Source of the DNA: Methanofastidiosum sp.
GTDB lineage: Archaea; Methanobacteriota_B; Thermococci; Methanofastidiosales; Methanofastidiosaceae
Assembly: GCA_013178285.1 (NCBI GenBank)
Contig: JABLXD010000001.1
Span: 62,001 to 126,000, forward strand
DNA length: 64,000 nucleotides
Reading direction: 5' to 3'
Position numbers and translations under genes: made by a program. The notes under the pieces were generated by a model. That model ran no database searches. It was given only the letters and a program-made list of their open reading frames with translations, and was not told the origin of the DNA. This document shows, one piece after another, positions 42,545 through 51,455 of this stretch. Each line of letters begins with the position of its first letter. The first letter of the stretch is position 1.

Positions 42545-43060
42545 ATGGAGATAGAATACATCGAGATAGAAAAACTGAATACACATGAGCGTATTGTTCC
42601 CAGTGTTCTGAACAGATTAATGATTAAGATGGAGCGGGAAAAAAAATTCTCTGTTGCCATAATAGTTGATGCTAACACTATGACAATTCTCGATGGGCAC
42701 CACAGATTTGAGGCTGCAAAAAGGCTAGGCTGCAAAAAAGTTCCTTGCATTCTTGTTGATTACAATGACCCAGAGATTAAATTAGGCCAGTGGTTTCCCG
42801 TTATATATGGGGATGTTGGAAAGATAGTTGAAATCTTAGAAAAAAATGGTATGAGCGTGAGGTACGAGAAAACCTTAAAGAAAGCTTACTGGCTTCTCTA
42901 TTCTGAAAAAGCCGGCGCTATTCTAGTTCCAAAAAGAGTGACAAAAGAAGAAGTAGTAAAGACAGCAAGGCGCGGAGAACTTTTTCCCCCTAAAACTACA
43001 AGGCATATGCTCCCTAAACTAAACAAGTTTGTAGATATACCTCTTGAGGAGCTAGTATAG
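42545..43060 (+). CDS. ParB/SerK-like fold protein
   Basis: 171 residues with a ParB-like N-terminal domain: IEIEKLNTHERIVPSVLNRLMIKMEREKKFSVAIIVDANTMTILDGHHRFEAAKRLGCKKVPCILVDY. The DGHHRFEA motif is that of ParB/sulfiredoxin and of the archaeal free-serine kinase SerK, which is similar but longer. SerK makes O-phosphoserine for cysteine synthesis. I suggest SerK-like rather than a plasmid-partitioning ParB. It lies 23 bases after hypF. Confidence 0.75.
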   Translation: MEIEYIEIEKLNTHERIVPSVLNRLMIKMEREKKFSVAIIVDANTMTILDGHHRFEAAKRLGCKKVPCILVDYNDPEIKLGQWFPVIYGDVGKIVEILEKNGMSVRYEKTLKKAYWLLYSEKAGAILVPKRVTKEEVVKTARRGELFPPKTTRHMLPKLNKFVDIPLEELV

Positions 43061-43062
43061 TT

Positions 43063-44250
43063 TTATCTTGCGGCTGAAACAATCTTTATTATATCCCCAT
43101 TTTGAAGCTCGTAGTCATCTTTTATTCTCATTTTAGTTCTTGCGTTCACAGCGTATAGGAAGCTTTTTCCAATATCTGTATGAATCCTAAACGCCAAATC
43201 CCTTGGTGTTGACCCTTTCTCCATTAAGTAAGCATCAGGCAATACATTGCCCTTCCCATCCTTCATGTGAGACTCATCCTCTACAGGATAAACAACTATT
43301 TTGCCCAAGATATTGAAGACGACTTGATTGATGACATTCTGGACCCCAGTCCCCTCATTCTTCTCCATGAAATTTTTTATTTTGTTTAGGGCTTCTTTCT
43401 GTTTGTCCTTTAGATTTCCAGTTATCTCAAAGGATTTTTGAGAGGGGATGTATTTTAAAAGCCCCGCATTTGATGCCTTTCTTAAGACAAGCTCTGCTTC
43501 AGCACTAACTGTAAAGACCTCCCCGATCTTTTCTTTCAAGGCTTTGATATTCTCTGGTGGTGCTATATCCACTTTGTTTAGAACTATAGTGATTGGTTTT
43601 GATATCTTCCTAAGGGATCGTGCAAAGATTAGGAGCTCTTCGTCCTTCCAATGTATGCACTGTTCAGGATTTAGCCCAGTTTCTCTAATTGATGCTATGA
43701 CGTTTCCTTCTGTTATCCCAATGCCAGTGAACTGCTCAGCCACTATCTTACAGAAATCATGGTGGCCGGAACATACCTTTCTTGCAAATCTAAACCAGTT
43801 ATCATTTAGTATCCCAAAAAACCAGAGATTTATCTCTTCCTCTAAAAACTCAATGTCCTCAATTGGATTGTGCGTTCCTATGGGAACTGGATTTCCTTCT
43901 ATATCAGTTGATCCTGATGCATCAACAATGTGAATCAAAGTTTCTGCCCTTGAAAGGTCATTTAAGAACTTGTTTCCAAGACCTCTACCGGTGTGTGCAC
44001 CCTTTACTAGACCTGCAACATCGATTATCTTCAATGGGACAAGTCTCGTTCCATCGATGCATTTTGAATTTTGGGGTGAGCATGTAAGATTTAGCTCCTT
44101 GCAGGGGCATTTATACGTAACGTAAGTTGCCCCTATGTTTGAATCAATTGTCGTGAAAGGATAATTTGCAATTTCTGCCCCTCCAAGAGTCACTGCATTA
44201 AAAAAAGTTGATTTACCTACATTTGGTTTTCCGATAACTCCTACATCCAT
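43063..44250 (-). CDS. Archaeal YchF-type GTP-binding protein
   Basis: 395 residues: G1 GVIGKPNVGKSTFFN, G2/TT, G3 KIIDVAGLVKGAHTGRGLGNKFL, G4 LNKVD, and a C-terminal TGS domain (SFLYAVNARTKMRIKDDYELQNGDIIKI). The length and the CPCKELNLTCSPQNSKCIDG insertion are of the archaeal Obg/YchF family linked with ribosomes. The start overlaps the upstream isochorismatase-like stop by one base. Confidence 0.92.
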   Translation of the reverse strand: MDVGVIGKPNVGKSTFFNAVTLGGAEIANYPFTTIDSNIGATYVTYKCPCKELNLTCSPQNSKCIDGTRLVPLKIIDVAGLVKGAHTGRGLGNKFLNDLSRAETLIHIVDASGSTDIEGNPVPIGTHNPIEDIEFLEEEINLWFFGILNDNWFRFARKVCSGHHDFCKIVAEQFTGIGITEGNVIASIRETGLNPEQCIHWKDEELLIFARSLRKISKPITIVLNKVDIAPPENIKALKEKIGEVFTVSAEAELVLRKASNAGLLKYIPSQKSFEITGNLKDKQKEALNKIKNFMEKNEGTGVQNVINQVVFNILGKIVVYPVEDESHMKDGKGNVLPDAYLMEKGSTPRDLAFRIHTDIGKSFLYAVNARTKMRIKDDYELQNGDIIKIVSAAR

Positions 44251-44759
44251 TATATTTCCTCCTTTAGATAAAGACGAGGGAAATTCATAGTGGATACTGC
44301 ACTTGCCCCGTAATAGTCTCTAATATACAATACAGACTTCAGGTGAAGGTCCTTTTTGACATCGCAGCATGCATTTGTCAGCATGATACACTTGTAATCT
44401 CTGTAGTATGCATCTGCTGCTGTATGCCTTACAGAAAGAGACGTCTGAAGTCCCGAGAAGACAAGATTTCTAATACCCCTCTTTTCCAGAATTTCTTCAA
44501 GTTCCGTTCCGTAAAATCCACTATATTTCCTTTTTTTTATGATGAAGTCCCCTTCTTTTGCGGCGAGATCTTCTATTATTTCCTCTTCACAATCATTTTC
44601 TTTAAGGTCATTCAGGTATATCACGGGAAATCCTTTTTCTCTAAAAAGGGTTGATACATTTTTGATTGGCCCTATTATCTCTTTAGGATTCTCACATTTA
44701 TGTTCCCCAAAGACATACTCATTAATCATGTTTATGATGAGAAGAGCATATTTTTCCAT
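44250..44759 (-). CDS. Isochorismatase-like protein lacking catalytic residues
   Basis: 169 residues with the isochorismatase-like fold, but the usual catalytic D at LLVxDMQ is N here (LIINMIN) and the nucleophile C at TDVCV is S (TSLSV in SGLQTSLSVRHTAADAYYRD). The middle Lys (KKRKYSGFYGTELEE) is kept. Two of three triad residues are gone, so it is probably a pseudoenzyme. The one-base overlap with ychF suggests a shared process. Confidence 0.83.
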   Translation of the reverse strand: MEKYALLIINMINEYVFGEHKCENPKEIIGPIKNVSTLFREKGFPVIYLNDLKENDCEEEIIEDLAAKEGDFIIKKRKYSGFYGTELEEILEKRGIRNLVFSGLQTSLSVRHTAADAYYRDYKCIMLTNACCDVKKDLHLKSVLYIRDYYGASAVSTMNFPRLYLKEEI

Positions 44760-44829
44760 GTTAGTTAATCTAGGAGGGGCATATATAAAATTTGGCCTTA
44801 TAAAAAAATAAGATAAAAAATAAATTAAT

Positions 44830-46161
44830 TTATTTTACAACTTCTTTGTCAGAAACTTCTAGTGCTTTGTCAACGACATCAAGAGCTTCGTTTATCTGCT
44901 GTTCATTTATTGAAAGTGGTGGTGCAAACAATAGTGTTGAAACCATCTGTAAGAAGAATACCCCATTCTTCATGCATTCTCCTGCAACTTTTGCAGGTAT
45001 TGGTGCATGCCCTCTCATGAACTTTTCTTCTCTTGTTCCTGCCTGCTCTTTTGTCTGTGTATTCTTGATTAATTCAATTCCCCAGAAGAGTCCCTTACCT
45101 CTGACATCTCCTACTGACTTGTGGTCTTCCTTTATCTCGTTCAATCTCTTTTCCATTACCTTTTCCATCTTTGCTGCATTTTCAACAAGCTTGTTCTTCT
45201 TCATGTATTCTATTGTTGCAACTCCTGCTGCACATGCAAGTGGGTGACCTGCGTATGTGTGACCTTCAACAAACCAGTGGTCTTCAAAGTAGTCAGAAAT
45301 CTTCTTTGAGTATGTAGTTCCACCAAGAGGGACGTATGTTGCGGATAAGTTCTTGGCAGATGTAATTATATCTGGCTGGAAATTGTAATGCTCGTAAGCG
45401 AGCCATTTTCCAGTTCTTCCAAATCCGGTCATGACCTCATCGGCAACTAAAACTACGTTGTATTCATCACAAATCTCTCTTAACATAGGGAAGTATTCTT
45501 TTACTGGGGGGATAATACCATTTGAACCTACAATGGGCTCAGCTATTATGGCAGCAACTGTTTCCTTTGCCTCAAATCTGATCATGTCACCAATGTATCT
45601 GGCACACATGATGTCACAACTTGGGTATTCCATCTTGAATGGACATCTGTAACAGTAACAGTCTGGACCATGCAATATTCCTGGGTAACCTGGCTCATTT
45701 GGATACCTTCGTGGGTCTCCAGTTAGCATCATTGCTATACCGGTTGCTCCGTGGTAAGACTGGTAACGGGAAATAATTTTATATTTACCAGTGTACCATT
45801 TTGCAGCTTTAACTGCCGCTTCATTTGCTTCAGTACCGCTTGAAGAAAAGAATGTTCTCTTAAAGTTTGGACCTGCAATATCAGCAACCATTTTCCCTAA
45901 TTTTGCTCTTGCTTCACTGCCAAGCCCTGGACCTATGTAAGCATATTTGTTAAGCTGTTCAACAATCCCATCATTTATTTCTTTTACATTGTGACCGCAA
46001 CTTGTACTCATAAGTTGGGAAGAGAAGTCTGAGTATTTTTTGCCTGATTTATCCCAGAAGTATATACCTTCAGCCTTCTCTATCATGTTAACTTTGACAT
46101 CTGCTTGGCAAGACCAAGATCTCATAACGTATTCTTTTTCCATCTGTGCAAAATCTTCCAT
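44830..46161 (-). CDS. Class III PLP aminotransferase
   Basis: 443 residues with class III features: FSSSGTEANEAAVKAAKWYTG, YHGATGIAMMLTGDPRR, AAIIAEPIVGSNG, LVADEVMTGFGRTGKWLA and a PLP lysine in SAKNLSATYVPLGG. The C-rich stretch (CYCYRCPFKMEYPSCDIMCARY) in the middle is characteristic of a beta-alanine/taurine-pyruvate type clade. Same strand as a dihydropyrimidinase (170 bp upstream), suggesting beta-alanine as substrate in pyrimidine breakdown, forming malonate semialdehyde. Substrate inferred from context only. Confidence 0.88.
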   Translation of the reverse strand: MEDFAQMEKEYVMRSWSCQADVKVNMIEKAEGIYFWDKSGKKYSDFSSQLMSTSCGHNVKEINDGIVEQLNKYAYIGPGLGSEARAKLGKMVADIAGPNFKRTFFSSSGTEANEAAVKAAKWYTGKYKIISRYQSYHGATGIAMMLTGDPRRYPNEPGYPGILHGPDCYCYRCPFKMEYPSCDIMCARYIGDMIRFEAKETVAAIIAEPIVGSNGIIPPVKEYFPMLREICDEYNVVLVADEVMTGFGRTGKWLAYEHYNFQPDIITSAKNLSATYVPLGGTTYSKKISDYFEDHWFVEGHTYAGHPLACAAGVATIEYMKKNKLVENAAKMEKVMEKRLNEIKEDHKSVGDVRGKGLFWGIELIKNTQTKEQAGTREEKFMRGHAPIPAKVAGECMKNGVFFLQMVSTLLFAPPLSINEQQINEALDVVDKALEVSDKEVVK

Positions 46162-46331
46162 AAAAGGCCTCCTACATTCTAATAGGCACAGTTACTTAAT
46201 ATGTCTAGAGATTTATATAACTTTCGATTATAAATTGGAATATCTAGAAAATAGTTTAATAACACTTAATTAATTAGTCAAATATCCGATGAAAACTTGG
46301 TATTTTAAAAATAAAATAAAAATTAATTATT

Positions 46332-47711
46332 TTATAATGGATAGAATCTATCCCTCTTTACGAATTTACCCCATCCTTTTTCTCCTGTGAGCTTGCCATC
46401 TTCTACAACGACTTTTCCTCTTGAGAGTACAGTAACTGGGTAACCCTTTACTACCATTCCCTCCCAAGGAGTATAGTCAGTATTCTGGTGAAGATTCTTT
46501 ACAGAGATTGTTACTTCTTTCTCAGGATCGAATACTACTATGTCTGCATCTGATCCAACTGCTATTGTTCCTTTTTGTGGGAATAATCCAAACATCTTTG
46601 CAGGATTAGTTGAGTTAAGCTCTACGAACTTGTTTAATGTTATCCAGTCCTCAAGGACTCCTGCAGTATACATCACCGGTATCCTTGTTTCAACACCCGG
46701 TGCACCGTTTGGTATCTTTGCAAAGTTATCTTTACCCATTTCTTTCTGGCCTTTAAAGAAGAACGGGCAGTGATCAGTTGATATTACCTGAAGATCCCCT
46801 CTCTCAATTGCAAACCAAAGTGCATCCTGATCAAACTCAGATCTCAAAGGTGGTGACATGACATACTTAGCACCGTTAAAGTCCGGTTCAGTGTATCTTT
46901 CTTCGTCAAGAGTAAGGTACTGTGGGCATGTTTCTCCATAGATTGGAAGCCCTCTTTCTCTTCCCTCATGAATAGCTTCAACTGCCTCAAGGCATGAGTT
47001 ATGCACTATGTAAAGGGGTGCCTCTGCAAGTTCAGCAAGAGTAATTGCCCTCTGACAGGCCTCTCCTTCAAGAATTGAGGGTCTTGAAACAGCGTGGTAC
47101 ATTGGCTCTGTCTTATTCTCGGCCAACAATCTCTTTGTATATAGATCAATTATATGACCGTTTTCAGCGTGGAGCATAATTAGCCCTCCAAATTCACCGG
47201 CTTTTTCAAGAGCTTTGTAAAATGCATCGTCTTCGGCCATTAGTGCCCCTTTATAGGCAAAGAATAGTTTGAAACTTGGGATTCCCTCTTCCAATATCAT
47301 CGTTTCCATTTCTTTTAGTGTGTCATCATTAACATCCGTCATTCCCATGTGGAAACCATAGTCAATGTATGCATTTCCAGTTGATCTTTTGTTCCACTCA
47401 TCTAAGGCCGCCCTTAGGGTTCCTCCCTTTGATTGAATTATAAAGTCAACAACACAGGTTGTTCCACCAAAGGCCGCAGCCCTTGTTCCTGTTTCCCATG
47501 TGTCAGAAGAATATGTGCCCATAAATGGCATTTCAATATGTGTATGTACATCTATAAATCCCGGGAAGACCATCATTCCCTTCGCATCAATTTCCTTAGA
47601 GCCAGAAAGCTCCTTCCCAATGGCAACAATCTTTTCGCCTTCAATACCAATGTCTGCTTCATACATATCTGTTGCTGTAACTATCGTTCCGTTTTTAATA
47701 ACGAGGTCCAT
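46332..47711 (-). CDS. Dihydropyrimidinase (amidohydrolase family)
   Basis: 459 residues with the binuclear amidohydrolase metal set: DVHTHIEM, the carboxylated Lys in PSFKLFFAYKGALM, HAENG, the VHNSC histidine and STDHCPF. The mid-chain SPPLR and Asn-rich loop fit dihydropyrimidinase/hydantoinase rather than dihydroorotase. It opens 5,6-dihydrouracil or hydantoins to N-carbamoyl-beta-amino acids. The neighbouring aminotransferase supports pyrimidine catabolism; ureidopropionase and dihydropyrimidine dehydrogenase are not in the window. Confidence 0.9.
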   Translation of the reverse strand: MDLVIKNGTIVTATDMYEADIGIEGEKIVAIGKELSGSKEIDAKGMMVFPGFIDVHTHIEMPFMGTYSSDTWETGTRAAAFGGTTCVVDFIIQSKGGTLRAALDEWNKRSTGNAYIDYGFHMGMTDVNDDTLKEMETMILEEGIPSFKLFFAYKGALMAEDDAFYKALEKAGEFGGLIMLHAENGHIIDLYTKRLLAENKTEPMYHAVSRPSILEGEACQRAITLAELAEAPLYIVHNSCLEAVEAIHEGRERGLPIYGETCPQYLTLDEERYTEPDFNGAKYVMSPPLRSEFDQDALWFAIERGDLQVISTDHCPFFFKGQKEMGKDNFAKIPNGAPGVETRIPVMYTAGVLEDWITLNKFVELNSTNPAKMFGLFPQKGTIAVGSDADIVVFDPEKEVTISVKNLHQNTDYTPWEGMVVKGYPVTVLSRGKVVVEDGKLTGEKGWGKFVKRDRFYPL

Positions 47712-47786
47712 AACTATACCTCCCCTATACTTTTACGTCTTTATAACTTATAAAACTTGTGATTTCTAAAATATAAAAAAAATATT

Positions 47787-48305
47787 CTATTTTTCTATCA
47801 AAAAAATGTTATCTTCTGTAAGAAAATTAAAATGATTTCCATTTTTGAGTGATTTGCCTTTACCATTGATTATATCCATTATTCCCTTTATAGTTTCATC
47901 AGCATTTTCACTCAAAACTTCATAGATATTTTCTTCACTAAAGAGCTCTTTTACAGCATATATCTCGTAATCAAGAATCTCTGATAAAATGTTGTCCTTT
48001 ATTTTATCTTCAGAGTATCTTCTCTCACGTAATCTTTCTATAAGAACTCTGGGGTTGCATCTTAGGACAATAGCTTTTTCAGCTTTAAACGGTATGTGAG
48101 AATCTATAACTATGTCTTGAAGTAGATCTAATTTTTCGCCCATTAGATTTTCATCTATTATTATTTCATTCTCTTCAACTGGGAACTCAAAGTTGTCTTT
48201 TGCAAATTCACCGACATTAATATACTGCAAATTTAGCAGTTCAGACAGCTTTTTTCCTACAAGGGTCTTACCTACACCAGGTACTCCAGTGACCAAAAGC
48301 TTCAT
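47787..48305 (-). CDS. Adenylate kinase (Fap7/hCINAP-type)
   Basis: I use the ATG at 48303-48305 (MKLLVTGVPGVGKTLVGKKL); the frame continues upstream only by running through the tRNA-Ile gene. P-loop GVPGVGKT; NVGEFAKDN; LRCNPRVLIERLRERRYSEDKIKDNILSEILD, as in archaeal adenylate kinase of the Fap7/AK6 family. Fap7 also helps release the 40S/30S platform, so it may serve ribosome maturation as well as NMP interconversion. About 172 residues. Confidence 0.86.
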   Translation of the reverse strand: MKLLVTGVPGVGKTLVGKKLSELLNLQYINVGEFAKDNFEFPVEENEIIIDENLMGEKLDLLQDIVIDSHIPFKAEKAIVLRCNPRVLIERLRERRYSEDKIKDNILSEILDYEIYAVKELFSEENIYEVLSENADETIKGIMDIINGKGKSLKNGNHFNFLTEDNIFLIEK

Positions 48306-48362
48306 AATTATAAATACGAACGAAAATCTTAAATACGTTGTTAATATTTCCGTGATATACAT

Positions 48363-48437
48363 GGGCCCGTGGCTTAGATTGGTTATAGCGTCCGGCTGAT
48401 AACCGGGAGGTCCTGAGTTCAAATCTCAGCGGGCCCA
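48363..48437 (+). tRNA. tRNA-Ile (GAT)
   Basis: A full cloverleaf folds: acceptor GGGCCCG with CGGGCCC, D arm, anticodon arm TCCGG-CTGATAA-CCGGG giving anticodon GAT, TPsiC arm with GTTCAAATC, discriminator A. No CCA is encoded (ACTA follows). Plus strand, between two minus-strand genes. A T-rich promoter with TATA-like AAATACGT lies upstream. Confidence 0.95.
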
Positions 48438-48447
48438 CTATGTTCTT

Positions 48448-49068
48448 CTATCTATGTTTTAATACGCTTATTTTTGGGCAATATTTTTCAATTGGGCAGA
48501 TACTGCATTTTGGGCTAATAGGTACACAAACATTTTGACCGTATGTGACAAGAATATCATTATATTCAATCCAATGCTCCTGTGGGAGCTTTTCTCTCAG
48601 TGCGAACTCTGTTTGAATTGGATTTTTTGTTTTGACATAGCCCCATCTATTAGAAATTCTGTGAACATGAGTATCGACGCACACACCTTGCTTTGAATAT
48701 CCAAGAGTTATAACAATGTTTGCAGTTTTCCTTCCTACGCCTTTAAGTTTTAATAGCTCATCAATTGTATCTGGAACTTTTCCGCCATACTCATCAAGAA
48801 TTTTATGGGACATCTCAATAATCCTTTTTGCCTTAGTTTTATAGAATCCCACAGGATAAATCAATTTTTCAATCTCTGATTCATTCAGATTGATCATTTT
48901 ATTGGCTGTGTCTGCACGCTCAAATAGCTTGAGGGAAGCCTTCTTGGTAACTTCATCCTTTGTTCTAAGGCTCAAGACACAAGAGATAAGAACTTTGTAG
49001 GGGTCTCTATCGGCTGCAACTTCAGAAACTATAGGTACAGAAAACTTCTTTATCTCCTCTCTTAGCAC
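48448..49068 (-). CDS. nth: Endonuclease III (DNA glycosylase/AP lyase)
   Basis: 206 residues. HhH LLKLKGVGRKTANIVI with the catalytic Lys (GVGRKTAN), the catalytic Asp in VDTHVHRISNRWG, and a C-terminal C-x6-C-x2-C-x5-C iron-sulphur cluster (CVPISPKCSICPIEKYC). Repairs oxidised pyrimidines. Start GTG at 49066-49068. It follows the Nudix gene on the same strand. Confidence 0.93.
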   Translation of the reverse strand: MLREEIKKFSVPIVSEVAADRDPYKVLISCVLSLRTKDEVTKKASLKLFERADTANKMINLNESEIEKLIYPVGFYKTKAKRIIEMSHKILDEYGGKVPDTIDELLKLKGVGRKTANIVITLGYSKQGVCVDTHVHRISNRWGYVKTKNPIQTEFALREKLPQEHWIEYNDILVTYGQNVCVPISPKCSICPIEKYCPKISVLKHR

Positions 49069-49105
49069 ACCTAAAACCTCTGAGATGTTTGTATTATCGA
49101 TGATG

Positions 49106-49510
49106 TTAATCCCCTCTATATTTTTCTAAAAAATCTTGAAGTATCTTGTTATGATCAAAGGCAAGATTCTCCGGTATTTTCACTAAATCAAATAAGAATA
49201 ACTCTTTAGCATCGTCTCCTGCTTTTGGGGTACCTTTGCCCTCTCCATGAAAAACTATACTGATTGTATGTCCTCTTGGATCTCTATTTGGTTCTGAATA
49301 TACTCCAAAAAGAGTTAGTTTTGTAACTTCTAGTCCTGTTTCCTCTTTTGCTTCCCTTAGTGCGGCATTCTCAACTGTTTCACCGTACTCAACAAATCCG
49401 CCTGGAATTGCAAAGCTATCTTTGAATGGTTCCCTCTCTCTTTTTATAAGGACTAATTTATTATCAAAAAAAATTATTATGTCAACTGCCAGTGAAGGGA
49501 ACCTTCTCAT
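49106..49510 (-). CDS. Nudix hydrolase
   Basis: 134 residues with the Nudix box GGFVEYGETVENAALREAKEETGLEV (G-x5-E-x7-R-E-U-x-E-E-x-G-U). It hydrolyses nucleoside diphosphates linked to another moiety, such as ADP-ribose or oxidised nucleotides. It overlaps the signal peptidase gene by 4 bases and precedes nth, suggesting nucleotide-pool/repair function. Confidence 0.92.
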   Translation of the reverse strand: MRRFPSLAVDIIIFFDNKLVLIKREREPFKDSFAIPGGFVEYGETVENAALREAKEETGLEVTKLTLFGVYSEPNRDPRGHTISIVFHGEGKGTPKAGDDAKELFLFDLVKIPENLAFDHNKILQDFLEKYRGD

Positions 49511-49968
49511 ATCCTAACTCCAATAAGGCGCTTAAAGAAAATTGTCACGTATCCGAGTTTTGGAATCTTCATGACGCTCTTTCCGAGAATAGCGTAATCT
49601 GGTACGCCAGGAAGTTTCTTACCATTTTCAAAGTAAGAATCCTCAAAAGGATTATTGTCGCCCTTAGTCACAAAATATAGGGCTCCATCTTCTTCGATTA
49701 TATTAATTGCTCTGTGGACTATGGGTATGTCCTGGTAGGGCCTTTTGTAAACAACAATGTCTCCGACCTGTATATCGCTTGGATCAGTTCCCTTGATTAC
49801 AATAATGTCCCCTCTATAGTAAACAGGCTCCATGCTTCCAGAAATAACAACTGCCACGGGATTTTCAACTTTTAATGCATATGACAAAGTCAAACTAATG
49901 ACTAAGTAAAGCACAACGGCAATTACAATGCCCTCTACTATCTCCTTGCCTTCCTTCTTGTAATCCAC
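49507..49968 (-). CDS. Signal peptidase I, archaeal/ER (Sec11) type
   Basis: 153 residues. An N-terminal transmembrane helix (about 12-31) then VISGSMEPVYYRGDIIVIKG with catalytic Ser45, H85 in PIVHRAI replacing the bacterial Lys, and GDNNPFEDSYF with catalytic Asp. It removes signal peptides from secreted proteins on the membrane's outer face. Heads a three-gene unit with the Nudix and nth genes. Confidence 0.92.
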   Translation of the reverse strand: MDYKKEGKEIVEGIVIAVVLYLVISLTLSYALKVENPVAVVISGSMEPVYYRGDIIVIKGTDPSDIQVGDIVVYKRPYQDIPIVHRAINIIEEDGALYFVTKGDNNPFEDSYFENGKKLPGVPDYAILGKSVMKIPKLGYVTIFFKRLIGVRI

Positions 49969-50003
49969 TCTTTTTCACTTCCAAAACTATAGCTTAGTAC
50001 AAT

Positions 50004-50282
50004 ATGAGATATAAGAAACCTTTTAAAAGTTTATGGATAGTTCCAAGTGGTGATTTAATGGATGAAATGAGTGATGATTATGCTATTGAACCTGCCCATC
50101 CTGATGAAATAAGGGGCAGGATGATATTTGAGATATCTTACCAAGAAGTTTTTTTGGATCTACTCTTAAAGAAGCTTGAAGAGAAAGGCATTCTAAAAGT
50201 TGAAGAGTTTAAAAATGAAGTACAAAAAGAGATAGAGCAGAATTACGGATTCTATCTAGACAAGTACTATGCCAGAAGGTAA
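50004..50282 (+). CDS. Hypothetical protein, 92 residues
   Basis: MRYKKPFKSLWIVPSGDLMDEMSDDYAIEPAHPDEIRGRM then a helical C-terminal half (EVFLDLLLKKLEEKGILKVEEFKNEVQKEIEQNYGFYL). No family recognised and no membrane helix. Divergent from the signal peptidase unit and convergent with, and touching, the M20 peptidase gene. Confidence 0.6.
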   Translation: MRYKKPFKSLWIVPSGDLMDEMSDDYAIEPAHPDEIRGRMIFEISYQEVFLDLLLKKLEEKGILKVEEFKNEVQKEIEQNYGFYLDKYYARR

Positions 50283-51455
50283 CTATTTTACAAGCTCATA
50301 GATTACAGATGCCCATAAAACTGCACATTTTTCTAAATTTTCTATTTTAACATATTCATCAGAAATGTGCCAAGTATTATCAGAATCTGGAGAGTGGGCA
50401 ATTGCAGGTATTCCATTCAAATTAAATATCTTTGCGACTGTTATTCCAGATGACGTTTCAAATTCAAGCGGCATGCCTATTTCTTGGGCAGTTTTTTTGA
50501 ATATATCAATTAATTTACTATTTTGCTCTATTACATGAGGAAAGTGTCTTGTTGTGACCTCACCCAATCGTATATCTACATCATTGTCTTTACTTTTTAA
50601 AACATCTATTTCATCAGAGATTCTTTTTAGTATCATGCTCTCTGTTATTCCAACAGGATACCTTACATCTAGTGTAACTTTACATCTTGAAGCTACAATA
50701 TTAGGTGCATTTCCCCCAGAGATCATGCCGACGTTAACTGTTGGAGGTGTAAATCTAGAATCATATTTTAAATTGAAATCAAATTTTTCGAAGTCAGATA
50801 TAAGTTTTGATACTTTTATTATTGCATTGATCCCTAATTCTGGTGTTGATCCATGAGATTGTTTTCCATAGCTTTCAAGATCAAACCAGGCCGCGCCCTT
50901 TTCTCCGATAATTGCTTTGTTTATTGAACCGCTGTCTGGAACAATTGCATAGTCCGGTTTGAATCCCTTCTCTACAATATATTCAACACCGAAATGAGAC
51001 CCCATCTCTTCGTCAGAAACTGCACAAAAATAAATAGTCCCTTTAAATTTAAGCCCGCTTTTAAGTAGTGCTTTTATTCCAGCCCATGATGCGGCAAGGC
51101 TACCTTTGTTATCCAAAGCACCTCTGCCATAAATCTTACCATCTTTTTCATATGGCTGGAATGGATGCTGTGTCCAGCCTTCTCCAGAGGGGACAACATC
51201 CATATGAGATATTATGGCAACAGACGGATTTCCACTACCTATCCTTCCGATGTAATTAGGCCTCTTCTCATCCTTTGAGATTATTTCAACTTCAGCCCCA
51301 ATCTCCTTCATGCATTTCATTATTGTGTCATGCAATAGATACTCATCACCCGGTGGATTTACTGTTTCAGTTTCTATAAGACTAAATAGAAAATCTACCA
51401 TTTCCTGCCTATCTAGATTTGAACTAATCATTGACGCTATTTCATTTATCCCCAC
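50283..51455 (-). CDS. M20-family zinc peptidase/deacylase
   Basis: 390 residues. Metal ligands: SHMDVVPSG, GRGALDNKGS, SDEEMGSHFG, VPDSGS, and the final HSPDSDNTWHISDEYV. The dimerisation domain fills about 180-290. ArgE/DapE/ACY1/CPG2 clade; the exact amide substrate (peptide, acylamino acid or succinyl-DAP) is not decided. GTG start, overlapping by one base the upstream APH-like stop. Confidence 0.86.
   Translation of the reverse strand: MGINEIASMISSNLDRQEMVDFLFSLIETETVNPPGDEYLLHDTIMKCMKEIGAEVEIISKDEKRPNYIGRIGSGNPSVAIISHMDVVPSGEGWTQHPFQPYEKDGKIYGRGALDNKGSLAASWAGIKALLKSGLKFKGTIYFCAVSDEEMGSHFGVEYIVEKGFKPDYAIVPDSGSINKAIIGEKGAAWFDLESYGKQSHGSTPELGINAIIKVSKLISDFEKFDFNLKYDSRFTPPTVNVGMISGGNAPNIVASRCKVTLDVRYPVGITESMILKRISDEIDVLKSKDNDVDIRLGEVTTRHFPHVIEQNSKLIDIFKKTAQEIGMPLEFETSSGITVAKIFNLNGIPAIAHSPDSDNTWHISDEYVKIENLEKCAVLWASVIYELVK

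Noticed and set aside
42545-43060. Plasmid-type ParB partition gene
   Set aside because: No parA and no partition site are adjacent; size and DGHHR motif fit the archaeal SerK-like group better.
48306-48422. N-terminal extension of the adenylate kinase frame
   Set aside because: It runs antisense through the tRNA-Ile gene and precedes the P-loop start MKLLVTG, so it is not coding.
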